Source: Acidianus hospitalis (lineage in GTDB: Archaea; Thermoproteota; Thermoprotei_A; Sulfolobales; Sulfolobaceae). Taken from it: a DNA stretch of 64,000 bases. Each line of letters starts with the position of its first letter. The stretch's first letter is position 1. Below the pieces are notes generated by a model that did no database searches, was not told the origin of the DNA, and saw only the letters and a list, made by a program, of their open reading frames with translations. This document shows, piece after piece, positions 1 through 10,483 of the stretch. Position numbers and translations under genes: made by a program. The stretch spans positions 62,001 to 126,000 of the forward strand of contig JAWDOK010000003.1 of assembly GCA_046533895.1 (NCBI GenBank), read 5' to 3'.

Positions 1-1307
<1,307 letters not shown>

Positions 1308-1356
1308 ATTATTCCTAAAGATTAAGGATTTATATTTCATTTTATTATGAGTACTC

Positions 1357-1794
1357 ATGATAGCCAAAGACAAGATAAGTTCTCTACGAGAAGAATTAAA
1401 TAATCTAAGTGAAACTAATTTAAGTATAGCTGAGCAGGGAATATTACAATTTATTAAGGAACAAGTAGATAAAGAAGAAGAATTAGTAAGTAACTTTGAT
1501 AAAAGCACTTCTGAAAATAATTACGATAAAGCGATCTCAGACTTTTTCCAACTTATTCAAAGAACTAATTTAATGTATGCTTACATAATGCAACCTTCTG
1601 TTCTTTCCATGTTGTCAAACGAGAAATTTAGTAAGATCGTACAAGATCTACTTGATTGCATCTCACAAATAATTTCTGATGTTGTACTTACTTTTAAACA
1701 TAATATGAAACAGTTTGGATTAGATAATGTTAACGTAAATATCACATCGAATCCTCCATCAATTAGTATATCCTTGGCGATAAAGAATGCTTGA
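1357..1794 (+). CDS. Conserved hypothetical helical protein
   Basis: This 145-residue soluble protein is not recognised. It is predicted to be mostly alpha-helical, with charged amphipathic stretches in the first 60 residues and no membrane segment or cysteine pair. Its 3' end overlaps the start of the phosphoglucose/phosphomannose isomerase by 8 bases, so the two are probably co-transcribed and translationally coupled. No function can be given. Confidence 0.75.
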   Translation: MIAKDKISSLREELNNLSETNLSIAEQGILQFIKEQVDKEEELVSNFDKSTSENNYDKAISDFFQLIQRTNLMYAYIMQPSVLSMLSNEKFSKIVQDLLDCISQIISDVVLTFKHNMKQFGLDNVNVNITSNPPSISISLAIKNA

Positions 1795-2710
1795 AAATTA
1801 TCTAAAATGGGATTCGCTCTTCGATCAAGCTATAAAAGAAGCTAAAGAAATAAATTTCGAAATAAAAACCGATAAAGTAATATTTACTGGAATGGGAGGA
1901 AGTTATATACCGGGTAAGATAGCTGAGATCTTGGATTATAATGTAGACTATAGGGCAATTACTGGCATACCTAGGAAAATTGACGAAAATACAACCCTAA
2001 TAGCCATGAGCTATTCCGGCACAACCAGTGAAACTATACAAGCGGTTAAAGAAGGATTAGAAAAAGGCTCAAAAATAGTAGTAATATCCTCCGACGGCAA
2101 TCTAGAAAAAATTGCAGAAGATCACAAGGAAAAGATATATTTTATTAAGGTTAAAGGCTTATCCCAAACTAGATACTCATTCCCAGTACTTATAACGCCT
2201 TTATTAAAAATCTTGTCAACAGTTTCAATAAATAAGATAAATTTAGATGAATTGAAAGAAGGAGTAATAGAAAATAAAGAAAAATATAAGGATCTTGGAA
2301 AAGAATTATCTACTAAGATTATAGGTAAAATTCCAGTTTTTTATGCTTCAACTTACTTCCCTATAGCGATAAGGTTTAAACAAGAAATAAATGAAAATGC
2401 AAAATCTCCCGCTTTTTACGGTGAAATACCAGAAGTTAACCACAATGAGGTAGAAAGCTATGTTAGAGGAAAAGACTTACTTTTGCCAATAGTTATAGGT
2501 AATGAAAGCATTGATGACGTTACAGCAGGCGTTCTTAATGCTGAAAGAATAATACCTCCATCATCATCTAAATTAAAGAACATATCTTCGTTGGTGTTGC
2601 TTGCTGGTTTAACTTCCATCTACCTAGCAGACACGTTAAAGGAAAATCCAGAAAAGCTTAGTATTATTCCAAAGTGTAGAGAGCGTACATCTGTTATATT
2701 TAAAGGATAG
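1787..2710 (+). CDS. Bifunctional phosphoglucose/phosphomannose isomerase
   Basis: The protein interconverts glucose-6-phosphate and fructose-6-phosphate, and mannose-6-phosphate and fructose-6-phosphate, in the cytosol. It has two SIS-type sugar-phosphate folds. GMGGSY at about residue 35 and the SIS loop SYSGTTSET at 75-83 bind the phosphate. The segment IPEVNHNEVE after residue 200 carries the glutamate and histidine expected for catalysis in crenarchaeal enzymes. At 307 residues it has the family length. It follows the upstream hypothetical gene with an overlap and is 17 bases from cysS, suggesting one operon. Confidence 0.9.
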   Translation: MLENYLKWDSLFDQAIKEAKEINFEIKTDKVIFTGMGGSYIPGKIAEILDYNVDYRAITGIPRKIDENTTLIAMSYSGTTSETIQAVKEGLEKGSKIVVISSDGNLEKIAEDHKEKIYFIKVKGLSQTRYSFPVLITPLLKILSTVSINKINLDELKEGVIENKEKYKDLGKELSTKIIGKIPVFYASTYFPIAIRFKQEINENAKSPAFYGEIPEVNHNEVESYVRGKDLLLPIVIGNESIDDVTAGVLNAERIIPPSSSKLKNISSLVLLAGLTSIYLADTLKENPEKLSIIPKCRERTSVIFKG

Positions 2711-2727
2711 TTTACATCTTTTTACTT

Positions 2728-4131
2728 GTGATTAGAGTATTCAATACTTTAGGACGAAAATTTGAGGATTTTTCGACAGTAGAAAACGGAATAGTTAAAA
2801 TGTACGTTTGTGGACCTACTGTTTACGACTACGTTCACATAGGCCACGGAAGAACTTTTGTAGCATATGATGCAATAGTTAGATACTTAAGGCTTAAGGG
2901 ATATAATGTAATAAGAATTCAAAATATAACAGATATAGACGATAAAATAATTAATAGGGCAAAGGAGACAGGAAAATCTTGGGAAGAGATTGTAGATTAT
3001 TACTCAAAGGATTATCTAGAGAATCTATCACTATTAAAGGTTAAAATTGATTTGCACCCAAGAGTTACGCAACACATAAAAGAAATCATTAATTTCGTGC
3101 AAGGGCTAATAGATAAAGGTCACGCTTATGTAGCTCCTAGCGGTAGTGTTTATTTTGATGTAGACACCTATCCTCATTATGGTGAATTATCTAATACAAA
3201 GAAGGATCAGTGGAATCAAGGAGAAGAATTCGTTAAGGAAAAAAGACATCCATACGATTTTGCCTTATGGAAAGCTTGGAAGCCTGGGGAACCGTATTGG
3301 GAATCTCCTTGGGGTAAAGGAAGGCCAGGTTGGCATATAGAATGCTCTACGATGTCAACTAGATACCTTGGAGAGCAATTTGATATACACGGAGGCGGGA
3401 TGGACTTAATATTTCCTCATCATGAGAACGAAAGAGCTCAAACAGAGTCGTTAACTGGAAAACCTTGGGTTAGATACTGGATGCATGTAGCATTCTTAAA
3501 CATTAGAGGAGAAAAAATGAGTAAATCATTAGGAAATATAATAACATTAAAAGACGCTCTAAAGAAATACGGTGCGGATGTTCTTAGATATTGGTATTTA
3601 TCTTCTCATTATAGGTCTCCAATAGACTTCAGCGAAGAGAATTTAGAGCAAAGTAAAGTTTCCCTTCAAAGATTAAAAGACGCATTAGCTGTGTTGAAAG
3701 ACATACTTAAAGAAGGACCAAAAAGTTATTCTAAGGACGAAGATATTAAGGTTCAGAGAGAGATAATACAGAAGATCAAGGAATTCGATGAGGCAATGAG
3801 TAACGATTTTGACACTGCAACAGCGTTAAAGAAAATCCACGAGATAGCTAACATTGTATTTTCCAAGTTGCAAAATACTAGAGACTTCCTCGGCGCTTCA
3901 ATTGCTTTAGACGGATTTAGAATATTTAATGAAGTATTTGGAGTAATGGATGAAGAAATGGGTTTAGCCTACGAAAGAATTTATGAAGTAATAGACGGAA
4001 TAATCGAAGTAAGGAACTTACTTAGGCAAAAGAAGATGTACGATTTATCAGATCAGATAAGAAGTATCCTAGAGTCTCACGGAATAAAAGTGTTAGACTC
4101 TAAGGATAAATCTACTTGGAGATTTCAGTAA
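2728..4131 (+). CDS. cysS: Cysteinyl-tRNA synthetase
   Basis: This is a class I aminoacyl-tRNA synthetase that charges tRNA-Cys. HIGH is intact at residues 37-40 and KMSKS at 263-267. Zinc ligands that recognise the cysteine substrate are visible as C28, C206, H231 and E235. The helical anticodon-binding region fills the C-terminal third, and 467 residues is normal. The start is GTG, 17 bases after the isomerase stop. The 3' end overlaps the convergent Nudix gene by 20 bases. Confidence 0.96.
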   Translation: MIRVFNTLGRKFEDFSTVENGIVKMYVCGPTVYDYVHIGHGRTFVAYDAIVRYLRLKGYNVIRIQNITDIDDKIINRAKETGKSWEEIVDYYSKDYLENLSLLKVKIDLHPRVTQHIKEIINFVQGLIDKGHAYVAPSGSVYFDVDTYPHYGELSNTKKDQWNQGEEFVKEKRHPYDFALWKAWKPGEPYWESPWGKGRPGWHIECSTMSTRYLGEQFDIHGGGMDLIFPHHENERAQTESLTGKPWVRYWMHVAFLNIRGEKMSKSLGNIITLKDALKKYGADVLRYWYLSSHYRSPIDFSEENLEQSKVSLQRLKDALAVLKDILKEGPKSYSKDEDIKVQREIIQKIKEFDEAMSNDFDTATALKKIHEIANIVFSKLQNTRDFLGASIALDGFRIFNEVFGVMDEEMGLAYERIYEVIDGIIEVRNLLRQKKMYDLSDQIRSILESHGIKVLDSKDKSTWRFQ

Positions 4132-4537
4132 TAAATAATGGAATTTTTTCACCCTCAAAGTATCTTCTTATCATTTCTATCGTTGTTGGAGAAATGGGAA
4201 TTTTACTCATCTCTTCCAAAGAAAAGAATTTTGCATCTAAAGCATCGGATCCAGCCTTAATTTCACCGGATTTTATTTCACAAATAAAATCTAGTATTAC
4301 ATAATGGAAACCTTCCTTTATTATTTCAATTACCCCTAACAATTCCTTTGGTTCAACATTCACATTTAGCTCTTCCTTCATTTCCCTTATCAGAGCGTCC
4401 TTCAATGTTTCACCAAATTCTACTTTTCCTCCCGGAATTGCCCAAGACCCTTTATTTGGTGGTTTACTTCTCTGAACTAATAATACCCTCTTACCAGAAA
4501 ATATAACTCCACCAACTGCTACAAGTGGCCTTTCCAT
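4112..4537 (-). CDS. Nudix hydrolase
   Basis: The protein is a small pyrophosphohydrolase acting on a nucleoside diphosphate linked to another moiety. The Nudix box is clear at residues 37-59: G37, E43, R51-E52 and E55-E56, which bind the metal and catalytic water. The usual glycine two residues after EE is asparagine here. At 141 residues it resembles ADP-ribose or MutT-like archaeal enzymes, but the substrate cannot be assigned. The gene is convergent with cysS and divergent from the surface protein at 4579. Confidence 0.9.
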   Translation of the reverse strand: MERPLVAVGGVIFSGKRVLLVQRSKPPNKGSWAIPGGKVEFGETLKDALIREMKEELNVNVEPKELLGVIEIIKEGFHYVILDFICEIKSGEIKAGSDALDAKFFSLEEMSKIPISPTTIEMIRRYFEGEKIPLFITEISK

Positions 4538-4578
4538 AGTGGGATTAAAGTTATTAATTAATATTTAACCGTGTCTAT

Positions 4579-5916
4579 ATGATGCTAAAGTATACATTAG
4601 TCGTCCTAGCCCTTTTAGTAGTAATGCCTTTCACTCAAATTTTATCATTAGCCTTACCTAGTTCTTCTCCACTTACAACAAATACTATAACTAACGAAAT
4701 ATCTTACTATTCGCATTTAAAATATCTTATTTCAATTTATAATGAAACTACGGAAAACGCTACTACAAAAATGAAATTTATTGCAAACTATACTGCGGAT
4801 TATAATGTAATTTCTCAGTATAATGGGATAATAGAAGTTAATTACAATATCAGTAAAATATTCACTAAATATAATTTATCAACTTTTAACATGTCTAACA
4901 TAACTTTCCTAAGACCAGGCATATTTAACGTAACTCTCTTAAATGACGCTTTATGTTTTCATTATCCATATATTTACCCTGGATTACTATATAATAGTAG
5001 TACATATTATTTATATTTTGTAGCAACAAAATTTAATTTTCCTTTAGGATATGTTAACGAAACCAAAGTTACTATAAATAATTCTACTTTCATCGCATAT
5101 AAATATCATAATTTGTCAACATTTTCTACAATAAATCAGTACTTCTATGTATTGTGCAATGGTATAGGATATAATTTCAATTATACATTTTCATATAAAA
5201 TTGGTAATAAGACTTACAATTTATATGCAAACTTTCTTCTAAAATGTTTATCAGGAAATTCATTGACGCAACTAAAATATTTAGGTAATCAACTAGAGGA
5301 AGCATTTAAACCGTACGTATATCTAGAGTGTACTTACTCGTCGTTATATGCGGGATTAGCTCCTAACACTTATAGGGAGATATTTTATCCTTACATCTTT
5401 GCCAATGGGTATTTCATATATAGGTATAGCCTTCTTAATTTTATAGCCGGCCAACCTGTGGGGTTATCATATTTTGGATTATCATTAGTTATAGGAAATT
5501 ATACTGACTTGCCAATAACATTCCTAGTTTGTAATTCGTCAAATATAATTTGGGAAAATGAAGAGTTTACCAAAGTTAACGTAACAAGTTTAAACATTCT
5601 GGGCAAAACTTACAATAATGTAGTAGAATACGAAAATATTTCGGCAAAGTCTTTTACTATACTTTACTTCTATAACGGAACTTTAATAGAAGAAGAGGCT
5701 GGAAATATAGACGGAAATACGTACAACGTTACTGAAAAAGTGGAATTTGTAGGTAACTCAATGATTCCTTTAAATATAACTTATCCTAATTATTTTGATT
5801 ACACTAATACTAACTTACCATATAAGGCAATAGATCCTTCGTTAGCTTTAGAAGTTTCAATTATTATAACAATGATAATTGTTGCATTAATTGTTCTTTT
5901 ATATAAAAGAAAATGA
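4579..5916 (+). CDS. Surface-exposed, heavily N-glycosylated membrane-anchored protein
   Basis: The 445-residue protein starts with a hydrophobic signal segment (residues about 4-27, ending in SLALPSS) and ends with a membrane helix (about 420-441) followed by YKRK, so most of it is outside the cell. The exterior is rich in Asn, Thr and Tyr and has more than twenty NxS/NxT sequons, typical of glycosylated cell-surface proteins of acidophilic archaea. No catalytic motif is visible and no family was recognised. It appears to be a single gene, with an AT-rich promoter region at about 4555-4575. Confidence 0.8.
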   Translation: MMLKYTLVVLALLVVMPFTQILSLALPSSSPLTTNTITNEISYYSHLKYLISIYNETTENATTKMKFIANYTADYNVISQYNGIIEVNYNISKIFTKYNLSTFNMSNITFLRPGIFNVTLLNDALCFHYPYIYPGLLYNSSTYYLYFVATKFNFPLGYVNETKVTINNSTFIAYKYHNLSTFSTINQYFYVLCNGIGYNFNYTFSYKIGNKTYNLYANFLLKCLSGNSLTQLKYLGNQLEEAFKPYVYLECTYSSLYAGLAPNTYREIFYPYIFANGYFIYRYSLLNFIAGQPVGLSYFGLSLVIGNYTDLPITFLVCNSSNIIWENEEFTKVNVTSLNILGKTYNNVVEYENISAKSFTILYFYNGTLIEEEAGNIDGNTYNVTEKVEFVGNSMIPLNITYPNYFDYTNTNLPYKAIDPSLALEVSIIITMIIVALIVLLYKRK

Positions 5917-5983
5917 GAATTTTTTAACGATTTAAACTTCTCTCAGATTAGATTTTTATTATAGTAAGTTGGACTTCTCTATA

Positions 5984-7246
5984 ATGACTGTAGAAGAAGT
6001 TTTATCCTCGAATTTATATACTCAGCAAATAAAGAAATTATATAGGGTTGGAGAAATACTAGGCTTACAAGATGATCAGTTAGAGGCACTAGCTACTCCA
6101 GAAAGAGTAATTCAAGTAAAAATTCAAGTTCCTAGCAGTAATGGAAAAATTAAAACATTTACTGGCTGGAGATCCCAGCATAATAGTGCCTTAGGTCCAT
6201 ATAAAGGAGGAGTAAGATACCATCCTAACGTTACTCAAGACGAAGTTATTGCATTATCAATGATAATGACTTGGAAGAACTCATTATTACAGTTACCTTA
6301 CGGTGGAGGAAAAGCAGGAATAAGAGTAGATCCAAAATCCCTTTCTAGGACAGAATTAGAAATACTTTCTAGAAATTTCATAGACGCCCTTTATAAATAC
6401 ATAGGAAGTGACCTTGATATTCCTGCACCAGATGTTAATACTGACTCTCAAATAATGGCATGGTTTTTAGATGAATACATAAAAGTTTCAGGCAAAGTAG
6501 ACCTAGGTGCATTTACAGGTAAACCAGTTGAATTAGGAGGAATATCTGTAAGAGAATATAGTACAGGTTTAGGAGTTGCTCACATTACAAAGTTAGCCGC
6601 AGAAAAATTCTTAGATGGTATCGAAGGAAAAAGAGTTATAATACAAGGATTCGGTAATTTAGGATCATTTACTGCCAAGTTCCTATCAGAAATGGGAGCT
6701 AAGATTGTTGGAGTAAGCGACTCTAAAGGCGGAGTTATAGACTATAACGGATTAGATTTTAACAAACTAATGGAAGTTAAAAGGACTACTGGATCAGTAA
6801 TAAATTATCCTGAAGGAAAGAAAGTGACAAATGATGAACTACTAATTAGTGAATGCGATATTTTAATTCCTGGAGCTTTAGAAAACGTAATAAACAAGTT
6901 TAATGCTCCTAAAGTTAAGGCAAAGTTAATAGTAGAAGGTGCAAACGGCCCTTTAACTGCAGATGCTGACGAAATAATGAAACAGAGAGGAATTCCAGTT
7001 GTTCCAGATATTTTAGCAAACTCTGGCGGAGTTGTGGGAAGTTACGTAGAATGGGCTAATAACAAAATGGGCGAAATCATAGAAGAGGAGGAAGCTAAGA
7101 AGCTAATACTAAATAGAATGGAAAAGGCGTTCAGCGAGATGTACTCTAAGTACAATAAACTTGGGGATCAAGATCTTAGAACTTCAGCCATGGTAGTTGC
7201 TGTAGAGAGAGTAGTTAATGCCATGAAGGCCAGAGGCCTCATATAA
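5984..7246 (+). CDS. gdhA: Glutamate dehydrogenase
   Basis: The enzyme oxidatively deaminates glutamate to 2-oxoglutarate with NAD(P). The dimerisation segment, the catalytic stretch LPYGGGKAGIRVDP with the active lysine, and the coenzyme-binding GFGNLGSF motif are all present, and the length of about 420 residues is normal. The ATG at 5984 is preferred over an upstream TTG at 5969 because a TATA-like box (TTTTTATTA, 5953-5961) sits about 27 bases before it, giving a leaderless message as is common in Sulfolobales. The 3' end overlaps an antisense membrane-protein gene by 63 bases. Confidence 0.95.
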   Translation: MTVEEVLSSNLYTQQIKKLYRVGEILGLQDDQLEALATPERVIQVKIQVPSSNGKIKTFTGWRSQHNSALGPYKGGVRYHPNVTQDEVIALSMIMTWKNSLLQLPYGGGKAGIRVDPKSLSRTELEILSRNFIDALYKYIGSDLDIPAPDVNTDSQIMAWFLDEYIKVSGKVDLGAFTGKPVELGGISVREYSTGLGVAHITKLAAEKFLDGIEGKRVIIQGFGNLGSFTAKFLSEMGAKIVGVSDSKGGVIDYNGLDFNKLMEVKRTTGSVINYPEGKKVTNDELLISECDILIPGALENVINKFNAPKVKAKLIVEGANGPLTADADEIMKQRGIPVVPDILANSGGVVGSYVEWANNKMGEIIEEEEAKKLILNRMEKAFSEMYSKYNKLGDQDLRTSAMVVAVERVVNAMKARGLI

Positions 7247-7489
7247 ATAAAGCAAAGCCATTATAACTACAATAACTAATGCAATAATTAACATCCATTT
7301 TTCTATCTTTTTTGAGGATCCAAAAATTATAGGTATTGGTCCGATAAGAATTATGCCTCCAGCTTGAGTTTCTTTTTCTTCTCCTTCTTCTCTAGGTTTA
7401 AAAGCTTCATAAAGTATTCCTAGAAATACTATAAGAAAACCTAACATAATCAGTAATATACCAAGCTCTTCAAGGTATTGTGAAATCAT
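7184..7489 (-). CDS. Small membrane protein, DUF131/TIGR00304-like
   Basis: This 101-residue protein has a membrane helix at residues about 8-29, a charged loop, the hydrophobic motif GGIILIGPIPIIFG (about 44-57) and a second helix at about 66-83. The GGIILIGPIPII motif is characteristic of an archaeal family of unknown function. The last 21 codons lie antisense to the end of gdhA. It sits two bases from the AAA ATPase gene start region and could be separate from it. The C-terminal tail inside gdhA may not be conserved. Confidence 0.7.
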   Translation of the reverse strand: MISQYLEELGILLIMLGFLIVFLGILYEAFKPREEGEEKETQAGGIILIGPIPIIFGSSKKIEKWMLIIALVIVVIMALLYLYEASGLHGINYSLYSNYHG

Positions 7490-7491
7490 AA

Positions 7492-8982
7492 TTAATTATA
7501 AGTTTGCATAGATTTTATTTTATTCCCTAATACTTCTACCTCTTTTGGTATCTCAACAGAATCAACTCTAGTAATTATATCACTTATTGATGATCTTAAG
7601 TAATAATAATCTAGGCCTCTCTTCTTCATAACGTTTATTAACCATCTTAGGTTGTCATCTTTACTCAGATCTCTTAGCTCTTTTTCATCTGGATATATAC
7701 CTATTAATTTTAATGCTTCCAGTATCCCTGTCTTTGTATAATAAGATTCAATTTCTCTAGATAAAGGTATACAAGAGTCTCTTATACTTTGATCTAGCTT
7801 ATCACATAAACCGAAGAATATTACATCTAGATTTAGTATTTCTTTCAGCTTAAGCCATGACTGTAATTCCATATCAGATTTTACTGCATAGATTGAAATT
7901 CCATTATATTCTGGATAAATATTCATCTTCTTTAGCCAATTATAAACTGCTGAAGGTTCTGCATTTTCTCCAGTAAGAATTACATACCTGCTAAAAAGAA
8001 GATCACTAAGATTTACTTTTAGCAAGCTTAGCATACTTTTTAATTCTTCATTAGGCTTAACGCTTATTGCCTTAGAGAATCCTCCTTCCTTCCTTCTTAA
8101 AATTATATAATTATCTATATCACTAGAGACTATAAAAGGAGAATGAGTAGTCATAAAGACTTGTAGCATTTGATTGTCAGTCCAACCTTTAAGTAGTTTC
8201 GTAACTTTATACTGTAAAGTAGGATGCATGTTAACTTCTGGTTCTTCTAAAAGGAGAACCTTATTTCCGCTTAGCCATATTACAAATAACATAAGGATTA
8301 CTCTTTGGAATCCACTTGCGGCTAGATCGATATATATTGGCAAATTGTAAACATTTAGCACTAATTTTCCTCCTTCCCATATCTCTAAGCCTTTAATTTC
8401 TGGAATTGTTGCACTTACTAGATTTACAAAATCATACCAGTATTTCCTTAAATTAATTGGAGACCTGCTTATTTCTATAATTCGTTTCATTATGTTATCA
8501 AAATATCCTTGGTCGAATATAGGAACGTATTCTACTTGTTGTGAGGCTAATTCAAATAACCTCCTTACGTCATCAATTTCATCTCTAGTAGGTATACTAT
8601 CATTTATCCTAATTGTGTCTAAATCCCATTTTACTTCCTTTCTTTCATATTTTAATTTATTCACAATCTCTATTTCCATCCTCTTCCTTTTGCCAATAGC
8701 TTTAGACACTTCATCTTCAGAAAACTCTATTTTGCCTCCCAAAGTTATCTCCTTAGAAGTATCGTATCCTTGCCAAAGTAGTAAATACTCTTGGTTATTG
8801 TCTTCAAAGGACCTCTTCTCAATTCCAGCGTTCAAATTCTTTATAAATAGGTAAATAGAAGATAGAAAATTAGTTTTTCCATAACCGTTAAATCCAACTA
8901 CTACATTTAAGCCTCCGACGTCCTTTATACTAACATCGCTTAGGCTCCTAAAATTATTAGTGTAAAATTCGAGTAATCTCAA
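7492..8982 (-). CDS. OLD-like AAA ATPase with C-terminal TOPRIM-type domain
   Basis: The 496-residue protein begins with an ABC/RecF-type ATPase: Walker A GFNGYGKT at 30-37, and later VLLLEEPEVNMHP (Walker B with catalytic glutamates) and MTTHSPFIVSS (the switch histidine). The last 170 residues start with VILTGENAEPSAV and include IFFGLCDKLDQ, positions where OLD-family nucleases carry the TOPRIM metal-binding acids. OLD proteins are DNA nucleases with roles in repair or phage defence. Here the TOPRIM EGxxE motif is diverged (GENAEP), so nuclease activity is uncertain. No partner gene (such as a UvrD-like gajB) lies next to it. Confidence 0.8.
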   Translation of the reverse strand: MRLLEFYTNNFRSLSDVSIKDVGGLNVVVGFNGYGKTNFLSSIYLFIKNLNAGIEKRSFEDNNQEYLLLWQGYDTSKEITLGGKIEFSEDEVSKAIGKRKRMEIEIVNKLKYERKEVKWDLDTIRINDSIPTRDEIDDVRRLFELASQQVEYVPIFDQGYFDNIMKRIIEISRSPINLRKYWYDFVNLVSATIPEIKGLEIWEGGKLVLNVYNLPIYIDLAASGFQRVILMLFVIWLSGNKVLLLEEPEVNMHPTLQYKVTKLLKGWTDNQMLQVFMTTHSPFIVSSDIDNYIILRRKEGGFSKAISVKPNEELKSMLSLLKVNLSDLLFSRYVILTGENAEPSAVYNWLKKMNIYPEYNGISIYAVKSDMELQSWLKLKEILNLDVIFFGLCDKLDQSIRDSCIPLSREIESYYTKTGILEALKLIGIYPDEKELRDLSKDDNLRWLINVMKKRGLDYYYLRSSISDIITRVDSVEIPKEVEVLGNKIKSMQTYN

Positions 8983-9093
8983 TACTCTTCACTATCAAGA
9001 AGATTAGGGAATACTAAATATAACAATTAGGTAAATAAGGAAGTGAATTTCTCTATCTAAAGAAAAAAGGGAGTATTATTAGCCAAAGAGATT

Positions 9094-9876
9094 TTAAAAT
9101 ATAGCCTTAAGATACCCTCCATCTACTGGTATTATTGCACCGGTAACATAAGTTGAGAGAGACGATGCTAGAAATATTATAACATTCGCTATTTCTTCAG
9201 GATTGGCAGGCCTACCTAAAGGAACATCTTTAATGATTTCCTTTAATGCCTCCTCCTCAGTTTTTCCTTCTCTTCTTGCCTTATCTTTTACAAGTTGGTC
9301 AACTCTTTCTGTTAATGTCCATCCTGGCATTACACCATTTACCAATATCCCTTTAGGAGCTAGCTGCCTAGCTGCAGATTTTATTAAACCTGCTAAAGAT
9401 AATCTGATTACATTAGATAAATCTAGATTATCCAGTGGTTGCCTTAACGTAATTGAAGTTGAAAGAATTATCCTACCTCCTTTAGTCATTTTTCTGGAAG
9501 ATTCTCTTACAGCTACTACTGCACTCATTAACAACAAATTAAAGCCTTGATACCAATCCTCGTCAGATAACTCAAAAATATTACCGGGCTTTGGACTTCC
9601 AGTTACGTAGGCAAGAACGTCTAATCCTCCTAAAATAGAAGAACCTTTATCTATTAGATTCTTAACTTCATCTGGCTTAGTTAGATCTGCCTTAACGTAA
9701 TAAACTTCATCACTTATTTCTTTAAGTTTCTCATAGCTCCTTACTAAATTCCTCTCGTCGTGAGAAGAAATAACTACCTTAGCCCCTTCCTCTAAAAATC
9801 TTTTCGCAGTGGCAAAACCTATGCCTTTACTTGATGCCGTTACAATAACTCTTTTATTTTTTATTCCCAGATCCAT
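9094..9876 (-). CDS. Short-chain dehydrogenase/reductase-like protein without the usual Tyr-Lys pair
   Basis: The protein has the Rossmann nucleotide motif TASSKGIG and ends with the SDR signature VTGAIIPVDGGYL. The catalytic serine is in LSTSIT. Thirteen residues on, where SDRs carry YxxxK, the sequence reads SNVIR, so both tyrosine and lysine are replaced. It therefore belongs to an atypical SDR subgroup and its reaction is unknown. The longer frame starts 21 bases upstream, but the ATG at 9874-9876 (MDLGIKNKR) fits the family N-terminus. It overlaps the 3' end of the UDG gene, so they are likely one operon. Confidence 0.88.
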   Translation of the reverse strand: MDLGIKNKRVIVTASSKGIGFATAKRFLEEGAKVVISSHDERNLVRSYEKLKEISDEVYYVKADLTKPDEVKNLIDKGSSILGGLDVLAYVTGSPKPGNIFELSDEDWYQGFNLLLMSAVVAVRESSRKMTKGGRIILSTSITLRQPLDNLDLSNVIRLSLAGLIKSAARQLAPKGILVNGVMPGWTLTERVDQLVKDKARREGKTEEEALKEIIKDVPLGRPANPEEIANVIIFLASSLSTYVTGAIIPVDGGYLKAIF

Positions 9877-10483
9877 TTTTCTCCAAGAAGTAATCAAGAG
9901 TAAATACTTTTGAGTTTAGCCTTTCAGAAATTTTCTTAAAATCTGAAAATAGCTCATCTCTAAGAGAAGGATTGTAAAGTGCTGCTGCAGGATGATACGT
10001 AGGGAATACTGAAATTGTTACATTGCCATAATTCCATGTAAAGAACTTTCCTCTAACTGCAGAAATCGACTTAACTTTTATCCCAATTTTTCCTAGGATA
10101 TAAGTAGTTGAATGCTTACCCAACGTGACGATTATTTTAGGTTTAATAATTCTTATTTGCTCGTCAAGATAAGGAGAACAAGCTATTATTTCATCCTCCT
10201 CAGGATCTCTATTATTAGGAGGGCGGCACTTAACTAAGTTTGTTATAAAAACATCTTTCCTATTCAAGCCTATCGAAGACAATAGTTCTGTTAATAACTT
10301 GCCAGCAGCTCCTACAAACGGTCTACCTTCCTCGTCCTCATTAGCTCCAGGGGCTTCACCAATTAACATAATTTCTGCACTAGGATTACCTTCACCTGGA
10401 ACAGCGTTTTTCCTAGTTAAATGGAGTTTACATTTAGTGCATTCTCTTACTTGCTTTGCAATTTCTTCTAGTGACATAATCAT
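9854..10483 (-). CDS. Family 4 uracil-DNA glycosylase with Fe-S cluster
   Basis: This enzyme removes uracil from DNA arising by cytosine deamination, which is important at high temperature. Cluster-binding cysteines are visible as C15 and C18 (CTKC), then one in VKCRPP and one in IACSPY. The active-site motif GEAPGANEDEEGRPFVG and the late FPTYHPAAAL are intact. At 209 residues it is close to the archaeal UDGa length. Its ATG overlaps the TGA of the upstream MFS gene (ATGA), indicating coupling, and the SDR-like gene follows with an overlap. Confidence 0.95.
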   Translation of the reverse strand: MIMSLEEIAKQVRECTKCKLHLTRKNAVPGEGNPSAEIMLIGEAPGANEDEEGRPFVGAAGKLLTELLSSIGLNRKDVFITNLVKCRPPNNRDPEEDEIIACSPYLDEQIRIIKPKIIVTLGKHSTTYILGKIGIKVKSISAVRGKFFTWNYGNVTISVFPTYHPAAALYNPSLRDELFSDFKKISERLNSKVFTLDYFLEKNGSGNKK

